Source: Methanobacterium sp. (GTDB lineage: Archaea; Methanobacteriota; Methanobacteria; Methanobacteriales; Methanobacteriaceae). Taken from it: 64,000 nucleotides of DNA. Positions 24,347 through 32,669 of this stretch are shown in pieces. The notes under the pieces are model-generated. The model was not told where the DNA came from. It saw only the letters and a list, made by a program, of their open reading frames with translations, and did no database searches. The translations under genes and the position numbers were made by a program. Position 1 is the stretch's first letter. Every line of letters starts with the position of its first letter. The DNA lies in assembly GCF_016217785.1 (NCBI RefSeq), contig NZ_JACRGA010000027.1, positions 186,001-250,000 on the forward strand. The letters run 5' to 3'.

Positions 24347-24505
24347 ATGGAAACTGTTCAGATGAGCGGTGGCGCGATGTTAGTGCTTGGGATTATTATC
24401 GCAATCATTATCGTGCTAATACCAGCCTTCATATACATATATGCTTGGTTAGCAGCAATACTTTTAATCATTGGTGGCCTTGTAACCGTAATGCAAGGAA
24501 GATAA
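24347..24505 (+). CDS. Small membrane protein, 52 aa
   Basis: A short gene found by direct translation: METVQMSGGAMLVLGIIIAI, then IIVLIPAFIYIYAWLAAILL and IIGGLVTVMQGR. It has two transmembrane helices (about residues 11-30 and 33-48) with a short polar start. A strong ribosome site AAGGGGGTG at 24334-24342 lies at proper distance from the ATG at 24347, which makes it likely to be translated. It is preceded by a promoter-size AT-rich spacer and followed by a gene-free region. Function unknown. Confidence 0.7.
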   Translation: METVQMSGGAMLVLGIIIAIIIVLIPAFIYIYAWLAAILLIIGGLVTVMQGR

Positions 24506-24840
24506 CTCCAGTTATAATCGTGAAACCTTTAAAATCCCTTATTTTTTTTTATCCTGCTTATTATAAATTAAAGAAGAATTTTTTGAAGTTGATGGATTTC
24601 TGTGGTTGTACCATACTTATTGTTCTATGAATCGTTTAGACAATTTTGATCCAGTTTATTTTCGAGTTTCAGAATCATTATTATTTACAAACGCTGAAAC
24701 AAAAACTCGTGAAGACAACTCTCGGACATTCGAACACTTGGAAGAAAAAAAATAGAACAATATGGGCATGCTCACAGCCTGCCAAGATTTTTGCTTATAT
24801 CTTTAAATAAATAATTCAATATTTTATCTTATTTCTATTA
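24506..24840. other. Gene-free spacer with one weak 42-codon frame
   Basis: This 335-base spacer holds an open frame at 24627-24755 (MNRLDNFDPVYFRVSESLLF...). It lacks a ribosome site and any recognisable family, so I do not call it a gene. Its base composition is slightly less AT-rich than the flanks, which could mark the remnant of a lost gene. Nothing else is visible. Confidence 0.5.
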
Positions 24841-25740
24841 TTATTCGATTGTTGCTTGTGCGAAGTATAGAAGTTCACAAACATTCCTGTTTTCGTTTTT
24901 ACCATGGAAATATGCTTTTTTATAATCTTCACTGGTTACATTTTGTATATTTGAGAATCCAAAAGTACTTAGGAATTCCTCGAGCTCACCATCTTTGATT
25001 CCGAATTGGAATGGTTCTCCTTGTTGTATTGCAAAGTTTCTGATATCTTGTGCAATCTTCAGTTTATTGGTTCCATCAACTACAGATTCCGGGAAATAAT
25101 CAAAAATCACGGCACTGCCTTTGCCAGAATTCTCTGCGATAAAAGAAAGTGTTTCAGCGACTGACTTAGGGGTAATATACATGATTAGTCCTTCCATAAT
25201 GAAAAGAGTCTTCAATGATCGATTATAACCTTTAGAAAATAGTTTTTCACTGAATGTTTCCTTTTCAAAATCAACAGGCACAAATACAACATGCTCCGGG
25301 ATAGAACCAAAGATTTCCTTGATTTTCTCCATTTTAAAAATCTGAGTACCTGGATGATCCACTTCAAATACTTTAACTTTTTCTTTCAGTTCTTCGATTC
25401 TATAAGCTCGAGTATCATATCCAGCACCAAATATAACCAACTGTTCAAGCCCGTTTTCGATCAATTTTTTCGCAAAATCATCGAAATACCTAACTCTGGC
25501 TACAATTGAACCAGAGTTATTTTCGACAGTTGTATTTGCCTCATCCCGATGTTTAGCAGCGTATTCCAATATTTTGGGATTTATAAAATGGATAGCATAT
25601 GGATCATAACAGATTCGTTCAGCTTCAAGTTTAGATGATTCATAAGCCCTAATCATAGCAATTCCTTCGGCCATTTTTGCTGGCCCTTTCCTATCTGCAT
25701 AAATTTTAGTTTCATCTTGCTTATACTCATTTTCTACCAT
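24841..25740 (-). CDS. SAM-dependent methyltransferase, leucine carboxyl methyltransferase-like
   Basis: Class I methyltransferase of the LCMT/PPM-like family (the group first described in actinobacteria and polyketide producers). The SAM-binding loop is LVIFGAGYDTRAYRIEEL. Family motifs KMAEGIAMIRAYESSK and FVPVDFEKETFSEKL precede FIMEGLIMYITPKSVAETLSFI. About 299 residues from the chosen start. The frame is open from ATG 25764, but the ATG at 25740 (MVENEYKQDETKI) follows an AGGGAG ribosome site by 9 bases and is preferred. The substrate cannot be read from sequence. Three 17-bp repeats lie just upstream, and a TetR regulator lies 195 bases upstream on the same strand. The pair looks acquired and self-contained. 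Confidence 0.85.
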   Translation of the reverse strand: MVENEYKQDETKIYADRKGPAKMAEGIAMIRAYESSKLEAERICYDPYAIHFINPKILEYAAKHRDEANTTVENNSGSIVARVRYFDDFAKKLIENGLEQLVIFGAGYDTRAYRIEELKEKVKVFEVDHPGTQIFKMEKIKEIFGSIPEHVVFVPVDFEKETFSEKLFSKGYNRSLKTLFIMEGLIMYITPKSVAETLSFIAENSGKGSAVIFDYFPESVVDGTNKLKIAQDIRNFAIQQGEPFQFGIKDGELEEFLSTFGFSNIQNVTSEDYKKAYFHGKNENRNVCELLYFAQATIE

Positions 25741-25756
25741 ATTTTTCAACTCCCTT

Positions 25757-25806
25757 AATGACATCGTGTTAGTAATGACACTATGTTAGTAATGACATTG
25801 TGACAT
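25757..25806. promoter_or_regulatory. Three tandem 17-bp repeats upstream of the methyltransferase
   Basis: Units start at about 25757, 25774 and 25791: AATGACATCGTGTTAGT, AATGACACTATGTTAGT and AATGACATTGTGACAT (the last is 16 bases). Across the unit junctions lies TGTTAGTAATGACA twice, which is partly palindromic, as TetR-type operators are. They cover the 5' end of the longer methyltransferase frame and the bases before its likely start. Control by the neighbouring TetR protein is inference. Confidence 0.55.
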
Positions 25807-25958
25807 TTACTATTTAAAGTCTTTGGTTAAATAAAAAATGAAAATATTAAAAATAACATTTAAAAAAAATAAATCAATTATTAAAATGTTTTCAATTATT
25901 AATATAACTTAAAAAATAATTTCATGTATAATAAGATTGTATTATTATCGGTTCGCTG

Positions 25959-26747
25959 TTATTTTTGCTTATTGCATATTATATTATCCATGAAGTCATT
26001 GACATCTACTAAAAATTTATTGTGATTGATTCCTTGGATTTTTAGTAACTCTTTAAGGTCGTTGGGCATATTATCAATGTTAGTTGTGATCAATGTCAAT
26101 AAAACAGTTACTTCAACAGAATTCACATCCGGTTTTATTATGCCTTCTTTTTTACCCTGTTCTATTGAGCTACAAAGTATATACAGCATTTCATGGCGTA
26201 AAAGGGTAATTTCATTTAAATATTCACTGACTGTGAATTTTGGTGTCAGAATACCGGGAGTAACATTACCATTACTATGCTCTAACTTTTTCATATACAA
26301 TTCTTCAAATCTTTTTTTATACTCATCATAGAGCTTACTGTGGGAAAAGGCTTCTATTTTATATTCTGCAGGTTCAATATTAGCTAGATCAAACCGTCCT
26401 GACAGTAAATAATTGTAAGCTTGTAGATAATCAGAATGTTCTTTTGCAAATTCGTAATATGCCTTTCTAAATGCTGTAAGTTTTTTATAACCAGTTTTTA
26501 CTTTCTTAACTTCTTCTTTGATCATTTTATTCCGGATTCGGATTCCACGAAGGACAATAGCAAAGAATAATTCTTCCTTGTTCTCAAAATATAGATAAAT
26601 TGTAGATCTACTGAACTTCACTTCTTTGGATATATCCTTCAAAGAAACATTTTCATAACCTTTAGAGAAGAATAACTTTTCAGCTGCATTTAATATATCT
26701 CTTCTTCGCTTTTCTTTTTCCAGTTCGCTCCTAGCTACGAGTGACAT
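25959..26747 (-). CDS. TetR/AcrR-family transcriptional regulator, 262 aa
   Basis: The N-terminal helix-turn-helix domain is clear: KRRRDILNAAEKLFFSKGYENVSLKDISKEVKFSRSTIYLYFENKEELFFAIV (about residues 10-63). The C-terminal ~200 residues are the ligand-binding/dimer domain, longer than the usual ~130. They contain SILCSSIEQGKKEGIIKPDVNSVEVTVLL-type helices (as read: YILCSSIEQGKKEGIIK), typical of TetR_C families. The frame opens at 26777 but the Met at 26747 (MSLVARSELEKEKRR) has AGGTGG 9 bases upstream and is chosen. It probably controls the methyltransferase on its 3' side and perhaps itself. The ligand is unknown. Confidence 0.88.
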   Translation of the reverse strand: MSLVARSELEKEKRRRDILNAAEKLFFSKGYENVSLKDISKEVKFSRSTIYLYFENKEELFFAIVLRGIRIRNKMIKEEVKKVKTGYKKLTAFRKAYYEFAKEHSDYLQAYNYLLSGRFDLANIEPAEYKIEAFSHSKLYDEYKKRFEELYMKKLEHSNGNVTPGILTPKFTVSEYLNEITLLRHEMLYILCSSIEQGKKEGIIKPDVNSVEVTVLLTLITTNIDNMPNDLKELLKIQGINHNKFLVDVNDFMDNIICNKQK

Positions 26748-27209
26748 TATCTTTATCCACCTACACTCTACAATCACTTTATAATTATGTAATTACTTTA
26801 GTAAATAACTTTTAGCAAATAATTTGTTCCACCAACACAGTTAAACACACTTTCAATTAATACTCAAAAGAAAATGAGAGCAAATGAGCCATAAAAGACA
26901 CACAACAACGAAATAAGGTACATCAAGACAGCCGGACACTCAGCGAAACAGCAAGCACGGGTAGTAAATGGCAATGTTAGTGTTTATCTATTGTTTTTGT
27001 TTGAGTTTTTATGTGTTGTGAATATTTTATTCTGACTGGATAACTAATAATTTTCCTTTTCCTTGGATAAACTAAAAAATACACCGTAATATCAAAGATT
27101 ACATATATCAAAAGTGACAATTAATGATAATTATAAATAAGCACAAAATCAGCCGAAAAAACGCTAACCCACACTAAGAGAACTCTTTTTTATCTTGTAA
27201 GCTTTCAGT
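26748..27209. other. Gene-free spacer, 462 bases
   Basis: AT-rich at both ends, with a more balanced patch at about 26920-26970 that contrasts with its flanks. No frame with a ribosome site and no clear hairpin were seen. The patch could be a small RNA or a gene remnant, but nothing in it supports a specific call. Confidence 0.4.
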
Positions 27210-27527
27210 TTAAAAATCAGGATCTTCCGCCGTGAAGAACCAGTACAATGCTTCATTGCCTTTTTTCTTATCCCTGATTTCATCCATGAGTTTGATCTTA
27301 TCTTCAAACTCGTCCCGGTATTCTTCCTGAAACTTATTCCACCGCTTTGGGTCTTCAGATAGCCAGTTTCCTTCATTTTCCTTTGTATATCTCAGCAATG
27401 GCATTTTTTGTGGCTTTTTATTGGAACTGGATCTACCCCTAGACCAGATTCGACCCACCATTTTCTTGAATTTATTCTTCCGCTGTGGGAAGTGGTGGGA
27501 CCCTGTAGTATCGACCGTATCTACCAT
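27210..27527 (-). CDS. DUF488-like protein, short
   Basis: A 105-residue protein with the spacing of DUF488 proteins: GRIWSRG (compare RLWPRG), then WLSEDPKRWNKFQEEYRDEF (compare WF..DP.RW..F...Y..EL), then NEALYWFFTAEDPDF (compare VTLLYAAKD). The family's last segment (..HNNAVVL..) is missing and the N-terminus is divergent (MVDTVDTTGSHHFPQRKNKF), so this may be a degenerating or divergent member. DUF488 function is unknown. The ATG follows GGGGTAAC closely. It sits between a long spacer and the HEAT-like gene, on the same strand. Confidence 0.6.
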   Translation of the reverse strand: MVDTVDTTGSHHFPQRKNKFKKMVGRIWSRGRSSSNKKPQKMPLLRYTKENEGNWLSEDPKRWNKFQEEYRDEFEDKIKLMDEIRDKKKGNEALYWFFTAEDPDF

Positions 27528-27576
27528 GTTACCCCTTAATCATATTTGTAGCGATTCATAGTATATTAATATTATC

Positions 27577-28185
27577 TTAACATCGCTCCAGAAAACACTT
27601 GGCCATGTTGCGGGTCTTGGGACTTTTACTATCCCCCTGGGATTTTACATAATTTTCAATAAGTTCCTTATCCTCTGCTTCAGGGTAAATTTTCCCCAGG
27701 GCCTCGATAGCATAGGCCTTTATGAGTTCCTTCTGCTTACCCTGGTGAATATCATCAATACTCATGAGTATATCCACAATCCGTGATCTGAGTTTGGGCT
27801 TGTTATGGGCTATCACACTGGAGTTTAAAGCCACATGAGACGCGGTCATGGCTTTATCCCCCGCCAGTACCCCATAGTACTCATCGAATGCCTCTTCAAA
27901 CTTATTATCCTTATCAATACGGGTTAAGCTGGATAATATGTAGATGGCTATGTATTTATGGTAATTGTTGGGACTCTGGAGCATTTCCTGGAAGTAATCC
28001 CATTCAGAGTATAGGAAATCTGGATCTTCCTCGGCTATGATCTGCATGGCCTTGAAACTATTCTGTCGGATGGTGTTGTCCTTGGATCGCACCCCCTCCT
28101 TCAGTTCCTGGAAAAGTTCCTTGTCATTCACTGCCTCTCGGGCCAGCCCTCCCACATCCATGTTTTTCTCATTTAAATTTGGCAT
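27577..28185 (-). CDS. HEAT/Armadillo-like helical repeat protein
   Basis: A 202-residue soluble protein made of consecutive helix pairs. Examples are IRQNSFKAMQIIAEEDPDFL, YHKYIAIYILSSLTRIDKDN, LRSRIVDILMSIDDIHQ and LIKAYAIEALGKIYPEAEDKELIENYV, at about 35-40-residue spacing. This is the pattern of HEAT/ARM alpha-solenoids, which serve as protein-binding scaffolds. The end TRNMAKCFLERC has two cysteines but no clear metal site. Start ATG has GGGGGATT upstream. The binding partner is unknown; the DUF488-like gene follows 49 bases downstream. Confidence 0.65.
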   Translation of the reverse strand: MPNLNEKNMDVGGLAREAVNDKELFQELKEGVRSKDNTIRQNSFKAMQIIAEEDPDFLYSEWDYFQEMLQSPNNYHKYIAIYILSSLTRIDKDNKFEEAFDEYYGVLAGDKAMTASHVALNSSVIAHNKPKLRSRIVDILMSIDDIHQGKQKELIKAYAIEALGKIYPEAEDKELIENYVKSQGDSKSPKTRNMAKCFLERC

Positions 28186-28321
28186 TTTAGAATCCCCCTC
28201 CGGGATTTATTAAAAAAATGGTTTGAAAAATTTTAGTTTGGTGTTTAGTTCAACCATGGCATCTGGTTTAGTTTAATACTGTTAATCCCTGTTTAGTTTA
28301 ATTCTATTTACTTTAATACTG

Positions 28322-29113
28322 TTAATTTATTTTTAGAAATTCTTTGGCCTTAACTGCCCGATAAGTTTTCCCCTTGTAGTTGCAAGGGCAGGAGATAGCA
28401 CCACGAGGACATAAAGACGTACACCTTAAACAGTACTCACAGTTAAAACCATGCTCCGGATAATTTCCTTCCCCCATGGTTATGTTGTCCACTGGGCAGA
28501 GCTTTACACATATACCACACTTGCGGCATTCTTCATTATCTGTTTCCAGGCGCAGTAGTTTCTGGTTGAGATTGGATTCAGTGATCTTCAAACCGGCAAT
28601 GGAGGTGTAGTAGACTGCATCAGAAAGTACCGGGACTCTTCCCCATTTTGATTTCCCACCTATAATGTCCAAAGCATATTCTTCTGCCTTTTGTAGTCCT
28701 TTTTGAACCTTTTCCTGGCAGGTTTTCTCATCCTGAATGTAGAATATGTTGGGAGGCATTATTATTTCTTTAGCTCCTATGGGATTGTATCCTTTCTTTT
28801 TAACTATTTCATGTACTGGACCCACTATACCCCCTGAAAATCCGCCCAGGGTGTCCACCATGAATATCTCTGTATCCTGGTCAGTCTCGGGAAGTGCCCT
28901 GATGAACTTCCAGACCAGGTTGTAGGTGGATAGTTCTGCTATGGGAAATCCCAGGCCAATGATATGCTCTAAATTAACATCTTCCGGTTTTGATTCTTCT
29001 ATTTTGTGCAGGTTCACCAGGATGCCTTTTTTCTGGAAGGTTTCCTGCATTTTTTTAACCACAAGTAGGGTGTTGCCGGTTCCAGAGAAAAAGTAAAAGT
29101 CCACTATTTTCAT
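28322..29113 (-). CDS. EFR1-type flavodoxin/ferredoxin fusion protein
   Basis: A 263-residue redox protein. The N-terminus is a flavodoxin-like FMN-binding fold with the phosphate loop FFSGTGNTLLVVKKM and a second FMN loop region VDTLGGFSGGIVGP. The C-terminus has two 4Fe-4S motifs, CRKCGICVKLCPVDNITMG and CEYCLRCTSLCPRGAISC. This is the EFR1 architecture (flavodoxin domain plus ferredoxin), seen in many anaerobes, with no firm function. The frame is open up to 29200, but that would overlap the upstream gene. The Met at 29113 (MKIVDFYFF) follows an AGAGGT ribosome site and is chosen. It lies 5 bases after the membrane ferredoxin gene, so the two are one operon. Confidence 0.87.
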   Translation of the reverse strand: MKIVDFYFFSGTGNTLLVVKKMQETFQKKGILVNLHKIEESKPEDVNLEHIIGLGFPIAELSTYNLVWKFIRALPETDQDTEIFMVDTLGGFSGGIVGPVHEIVKKKGYNPIGAKEIIMPPNIFYIQDEKTCQEKVQKGLQKAEEYALDIIGGKSKWGRVPVLSDAVYYTSIAGLKITESNLNQKLLRLETDNEECRKCGICVKLCPVDNITMGEGNYPEHGFNCEYCLRCTSLCPRGAISCPCNYKGKTYRAVKAKEFLKIN

Positions 29114-29118
29114 TTTTT

Positions 29119-29751
29119 CTACCTCTTTTTGGGGATGCCAAAAGAATATTTTATGGCTCCTTTGGGACATGAATCCACACATTTTCCACATAAAATGCAT
29201 TCAAAGTCATGCATATCTCCACCCAGTACTTTTTCTTTCACATCAAGACTCATCGGACAGTTTTTACATAATCTGCACTCTACACACAATTCTTTATTGG
29301 CTTTCAGGTGAAGTGATGGCCATCTGAAGAAATTCTTTATCTTGGTTCCTATAATCATGAATGGGGCTATGAAACAAAAATAATGACAGTTGGCTCTTTT
29401 ACCTGCAATTATGGCGATTATAATTGTTGTGAAGATAATTCCGTAGTAAATAATGTATACGAAGGGTTCTGAAATGGAAACTCCATATTTTGTCATGAAT
29501 AATGGATCAATTGTGGTTAATCCACTGGCCATCACTGTCAGGATGGCTATGGTGGCAATCCATGGGATAAAAAAGAAGTATTTAATCCAGTTATATCTTC
29601 CACCCCTTGTTTTTCCATCATTTATTGAAAAACAATATTCTTGAACTCCTCCAGTAGGACAGGCCCATCCACAGAATGTTCTACCGAAAAATAGGGATAA
29701 AATAGATATGAGTAATGTTGTATTTCGGATTTTCTGTCTTTTATTATTCAT
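29119..29751 (-). CDS. Membrane 4Fe-4S protein, NapH/polyferredoxin-like
   Basis: A 210-residue membrane iron-sulfur protein. The N-terminal half has about three to four transmembrane helices, with the NapH/CcoG-like motif FCGWACPTGGVQEYCF near residue 30 and GKRANCHYFCFIAPFM near 115. The C-terminal half has two ferredoxin motifs: CVECRLCKNCPMSLDV and CILCGKCVDSCPKGAIKYSF. Related proteins pass electrons between quinol or ferredoxin pools and soluble partners. Here the next gene (EFR1) is the obvious soluble partner, 5 bases downstream. The TetR gene is 15 bases upstream, so TetR-membrane ferredoxin-EFR1 form one regulated unit. Confidence 0.85.
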   Translation of the reverse strand: MNNKRQKIRNTTLLISILSLFFGRTFCGWACPTGGVQEYCFSINDGKTRGGRYNWIKYFFFIPWIATIAILTVMASGLTTIDPLFMTKYGVSISEPFVYIIYYGIIFTTIIIAIIAGKRANCHYFCFIAPFMIIGTKIKNFFRWPSLHLKANKELCVECRLCKNCPMSLDVKEKVLGGDMHDFECILCGKCVDSCPKGAIKYSFGIPKKR

Positions 29752-29766
29752 GGTAAACCCCTATAT

Positions 29767-30354
29767 TTAGATCGCAATGGGTGTGATGAATTTTTCCTCA
29801 AAATGATGAACAACATCTTCCAGAATTAGGCCTTCATCGAATATCATGTAACTTAAAACACCGTCCAGTGCAGCCATCAGGGTTATGGCACTAGTCCTTA
29901 CATTGTGTTCTTTGAATTCACCCTGCTGGATTCCCATGGTGAATGCACCTTCAAAGAATGCCATATAATCTGCGGTGTACTGTTGGTAGTACTTTAATAA
30001 CTCGGGTTTTTCCAGCATTTTTGCAATTGAAAGGAACAGGAAAGCTGTTTCTTTGGGATGTTCCAGCCAGTAACGAATGTAGTTTTCCATGTAGTGCAGG
30101 ATTCCCTCCTTAACTGAAGTGCATTCTGAAGCAGAGGTCATTATTTCCCCAACTTTCTCACTTATTTTATCATTGGCAAAGATCAACACCATGTCTTTGC
30201 TAGGGAAGTAGTGATAAAGTCCGCCTTTACTCACCCCTGCTTTTTTAGCAATAGCATCCATTGTAGTGTTTTCGTAACCTTTTTCCAGGAAAACTTCAAT
30301 TGCTGCCTGTGTTATCTCATTTATTCTTTTTTCCCGGGGTTTTCTTGGAACCAT
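29767..30354 (-). CDS. TetR-family regulator of the ferredoxin/flavodoxin operon
   Basis: A 195-residue TetR protein. The DNA-binding domain is EKRINEITQAAIEVFLEKGYENTTMDAIAKKAGVSKGGLYHYFPSKDMVLIFA (about residues 8-60), a textbook TetR helix-turn-helix. The C-terminal domain (VKEGILHYMENYIRYWLEHPKETAFLF...) is typical for dimerising, ligand-binding members. A perfect 21-bp palindrome lies 12-32 bases before its start, so it very likely represses its own operon (TetR, membrane ferredoxin, EFR1). The inducer is unknown. Confidence 0.92.
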   Translation of the reverse strand: MVPRKPREKRINEITQAAIEVFLEKGYENTTMDAIAKKAGVSKGGLYHYFPSKDMVLIFANDKISEKVGEIMTSASECTSVKEGILHYMENYIRYWLEHPKETAFLFLSIAKMLEKPELLKYYQQYTADYMAFFEGAFTMGIQQGEFKEHNVRTSAITLMAALDGVLSYMIFDEGLILEDVVHHFEEKFITPIAI

Positions 30355-30365
30355 CCTAACCTCCT

Positions 30366-30386
30366 ACAAACCGACCGTCGGTTTGT
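30366..30386. promoter_or_regulatory. Perfect 21-bp palindrome, probable TetR operator
   Basis: ACAAACCGAC at 30366-30375 and GTCGGTTTGT at 30377-30386 are exact reverse complements around a single C. It lies 12 bases upstream of the TetR start (30354) and is GC-richer than its surroundings. Size, symmetry and place match operators of TetR autoregulators whose sites contain ACCGAC/GTCGGT cores. Binding is inferred. Confidence 0.85.
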
Positions 30387-30547
30387 TATTTTTTTATTGA
30401 AACTCATTTAATATAAACCTACGCCCAAATATCCACCTAAAAAATATAGCCCTTAAGGTAGAATTTCAAAAAAAATGGGCGGATGATAAACTAAATACAG
30501 ATGATAACTAAATTAAAAAAATTAATGGAAAATAAATTTTAAAGTAG

Positions 30548-30784
30548 TTAAATTATTCCGGTAATGCCCATTATTCCCATTATGAGTCCTGCAGCCACTC
30601 CTAAAAGAGCCACTGCCATTATGGCTTTGCTCGGGTATTTGTAGGTGAAAAATCCCAGTAAACCAAAGTTACAAAACAGGAAAAACTGCCAGGGATCGTT
30701 GGCTGTGAATCCAGTGAACCCCAGAAACCCCATGAATCCTAAAAATCCGAGCATCCAGTACTGTTCCTCATTTTCTTTCATCAT
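30548..30784 (-). CDS. Small membrane protein with Gly-Phe repeat
   Basis: About 78 residues. The N-terminal region has repeated G-F-x steps (MLGFLGFMGFLGFTGFTAND), then two hydrophobic segments: PWQFFLFCNFGLLGFFTY and AIMAVALLGVAAGLIMGIMGITGII. The overall look is that of small two- or three-helix membrane proteins (DUF3796-like), but no firm family can be given. Four Met codons cluster at the start. GGGAGG lies 6 bases before the Met at 30784, which I chose over 30790. It is a single gene between the TetR operator and the radical SAM gene. Function unknown. Confidence 0.6.
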   Translation of the reverse strand: MMKENEEQYWMLGFLGFMGFLGFTGFTANDPWQFFLFCNFGLLGFFTYKYPSKAIMAVALLGVAAGLIMGIMGITGII

Positions 30785-30891
30785 CAACATCCTCCCTCGA
30801 ACTTCTAAAACCTATTATTATGTGCATGTAATTCTATATTAATACTAAACATAAAATATCCGATTTAAACACCTGAATAACCTGGGTTTAC

Positions 30892-32541
30892 ATGAATGAA
30901 AAGAGAAAGGGAAAGGTCCTGCTGGTGGGGGCAGAAGACGAAGAAAACCTGGCCATCAGATATTTAGGAGCTGAACTCCAGAAAAAAGAACATACCATTA
31001 AAATTGCCCCATGCTCCAATAATAATGATTTTTCAGGAGTTTTAAAGGAATTAAAATCATTCCATCCTGATATGGTGGCGGTTTCAATGGCCTTCCAGTC
31101 CCTGGCCCCCATGTTCCTGGAACTTATCCACAAAATAAAAGAAACCAACCCCAAAGTGCATGTGACTGTGGGTGGGCATTTTCCCACCTTTGAATTTGAA
31201 GAGATACTGAAAGACGAGACTATTAACTCTGTTATTCGTTTTGAGGGAGAAATCCCTATTTCAAAATTGATTGATGCCCTAGCCAATGATAAAAACTTAT
31301 CAAAAATCCCCAACTTAGTCTATAAATTTACTGAGGGCAACCCAATAATAAAAGAGAACACCATCATTGCCGAATTCCCTGATTTGGATAATTTACCATT
31401 CCCGCTGCGTAATAAAAAGCCCCATACGCGATTGGGTGAGAGATTTGCCACCCTCATCACCAGCCGGGGATGTTTCCATTCCCGGTGCATTTACTGCTGC
31501 ATAGGTGCGTTTCATAAACAAAAAACAGGACTCCCTTATTCATTAAGATCTCCGGAAAATGTTGCCAGGGAGATGGGAGAACTTTATCACCACCATAAAG
31601 TGAGATTATTCCAGTTTCATGATGATAATTTTCTTTTACCCACCAAAAAAAGCTCTCACACCCGTTTAAACTCCTTGAAAAAATCATTACTAAGGGAGGG
31701 AGTGGAACTGGAGGATATTGCACTCTTGATTAAAACCAGGCCCGATGGTGTTGATCAGGAGATCTTGACTCTTTTAGAAGAAATGGGAACTGTGGGTGTG
31801 TTTTTGGGGGTTGAAAATGCAAGTGACAGTGGACTAAGAGCCCTGGCCCGGTCTTCGACTGCAGATGAAATTAATCATTCCCTGAAACTCCTGGAAGATT
31901 TTAATATGGGTGTTACTTTTAACCTGTTGATGTTCCATCCCCGGGCCACCCTGGACGAGATCAACGAAAACATCTACTTCATGAATAAGAATAAAAATCT
32001 GGCCTTTGATTTTGGGCGGGCAGAAATTGTAGCCGGCTCCCCACTGGAACGGATGGTTAAACGTAAAGGGCTTTTAAGGGGCCAGTGGCCCCACTGGGAT
32101 TATAGAGTTCAGGATGATGCCGTGGAGAAGATGTTCCGCCTCAACACCCTTACCTTTTACCAGGAAAACTCACCATACCCTGAATTATCCCATAAACTCA
32201 TCGCATTATCCTATCGTTCCAACTTGCTCCAGCATTTCTATCCCGGCAAAAAATCAGCAAAATTACAAGATGAGACACTTAACCTTATCATGGACACCAA
32301 TGAATTCACTCTCCAATCCTTACTTGGAATATACAGTTTGGTGGCCGAAAGAATAATTGAAGATGATATAAACAATTTATCCCAAGAAATGAATGTTTTT
32401 TACGAAAATTACGCAAAAAAGGCATCTGAATTGGCTGAAAAAATGGGGAGGTTTCAGCTGTTGGAGAAAAAGTTTCAAGAGAGGGGTTTGGGTGATTATT
32501 TTCAAAACTCGCCTACCCTGGGCCGGATATTCCGGATTTAA
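30892..32541 (+). CDS. B12-binding-type radical SAM protein
   Basis: A 549-residue enzyme with an N-terminal cobalamin-binding-like Rossmann domain (about 8-135: KVLLVGAEDEENLAIRYLGAEL, VAVSMAFQSLAPMFLELI, VHVTVGGHFPTF). The radical SAM domain follows, and the helical C-terminus is unassigned. The cluster motif is SRGCFHSRCIYC: Cys194, Cys199, Cys202, spaced C-x4-C-x2-C rather than the common C-x3-C-x2-C. The longer spacing occurs in some cobalamin-type subfamilies. The DxHxxG cobalamin-ligand motif is absent from the N-terminal domain, so any B12 would bind without the His ligand. Such enzymes often methylate or rearrange unactivated carbons. The gene stands alone, so the substrate is unknown. 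Confidence 0.87.
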   Translation: MNEKRKGKVLLVGAEDEENLAIRYLGAELQKKEHTIKIAPCSNNNDFSGVLKELKSFHPDMVAVSMAFQSLAPMFLELIHKIKETNPKVHVTVGGHFPTFEFEEILKDETINSVIRFEGEIPISKLIDALANDKNLSKIPNLVYKFTEGNPIIKENTIIAEFPDLDNLPFPLRNKKPHTRLGERFATLITSRGCFHSRCIYCCIGAFHKQKTGLPYSLRSPENVAREMGELYHHHKVRLFQFHDDNFLLPTKKSSHTRLNSLKKSLLREGVELEDIALLIKTRPDGVDQEILTLLEEMGTVGVFLGVENASDSGLRALARSSTADEINHSLKLLEDFNMGVTFNLLMFHPRATLDEINENIYFMNKNKNLAFDFGRAEIVAGSPLERMVKRKGLLRGQWPHWDYRVQDDAVEKMFRLNTLTFYQENSPYPELSHKLIALSYRSNLLQHFYPGKKSAKLQDETLNLIMDTNEFTLQSLLGIYSLVAERIIEDDINNLSQEMNVFYENYAKKASELAEKMGRFQLLEKKFQERGLGDYFQNSPTLGRIFRI

Positions 32542-32604
32542 TCATATCTTAAGAAATATTTAATCCTTAAAGGAACAGGATTATGCTGTTAAACATTCTT
32601 CCTC

Positions 32605-32641
32605 AATGCGTTCTTAAAAATTAATGCAGTTCTTAAAAATT
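32605..32641 (+). repeat. Tandem ~18-bp duplication before the 164-aa gene
   Basis: AATGCGTTCTTAAAAATT followed directly by AATGCAGTTCTTAAAAATT, between the radical SAM gene and the start at 32670. One base is inserted in the second copy. It falls where a promoter would be expected. Confidence 0.7.
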
Positions 32642-32669
32642 AAATACAAACAAAGATAAAGAACTAGTT

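Noticed and set aside
24627..24755. 42-codon open frame MNRLDNFDPVYF...
   Set aside because: No ribosome site, no family similarity that I recognise, and it lies in a gene-poor region.
27164..27376. 70-residue frame overlapping the DUF488-like gene
   Set aside because: It overlaps most of the DUF488-like coding sequence in another frame and has no recognisable family pattern.
28322..29200. Longer EFR1 reading frame starting at 29200
   Set aside because: The extra 29 residues overlap the upstream ferredoxin gene and do not match the flavodoxin start; a ribosome site stands before the Met at 29113.
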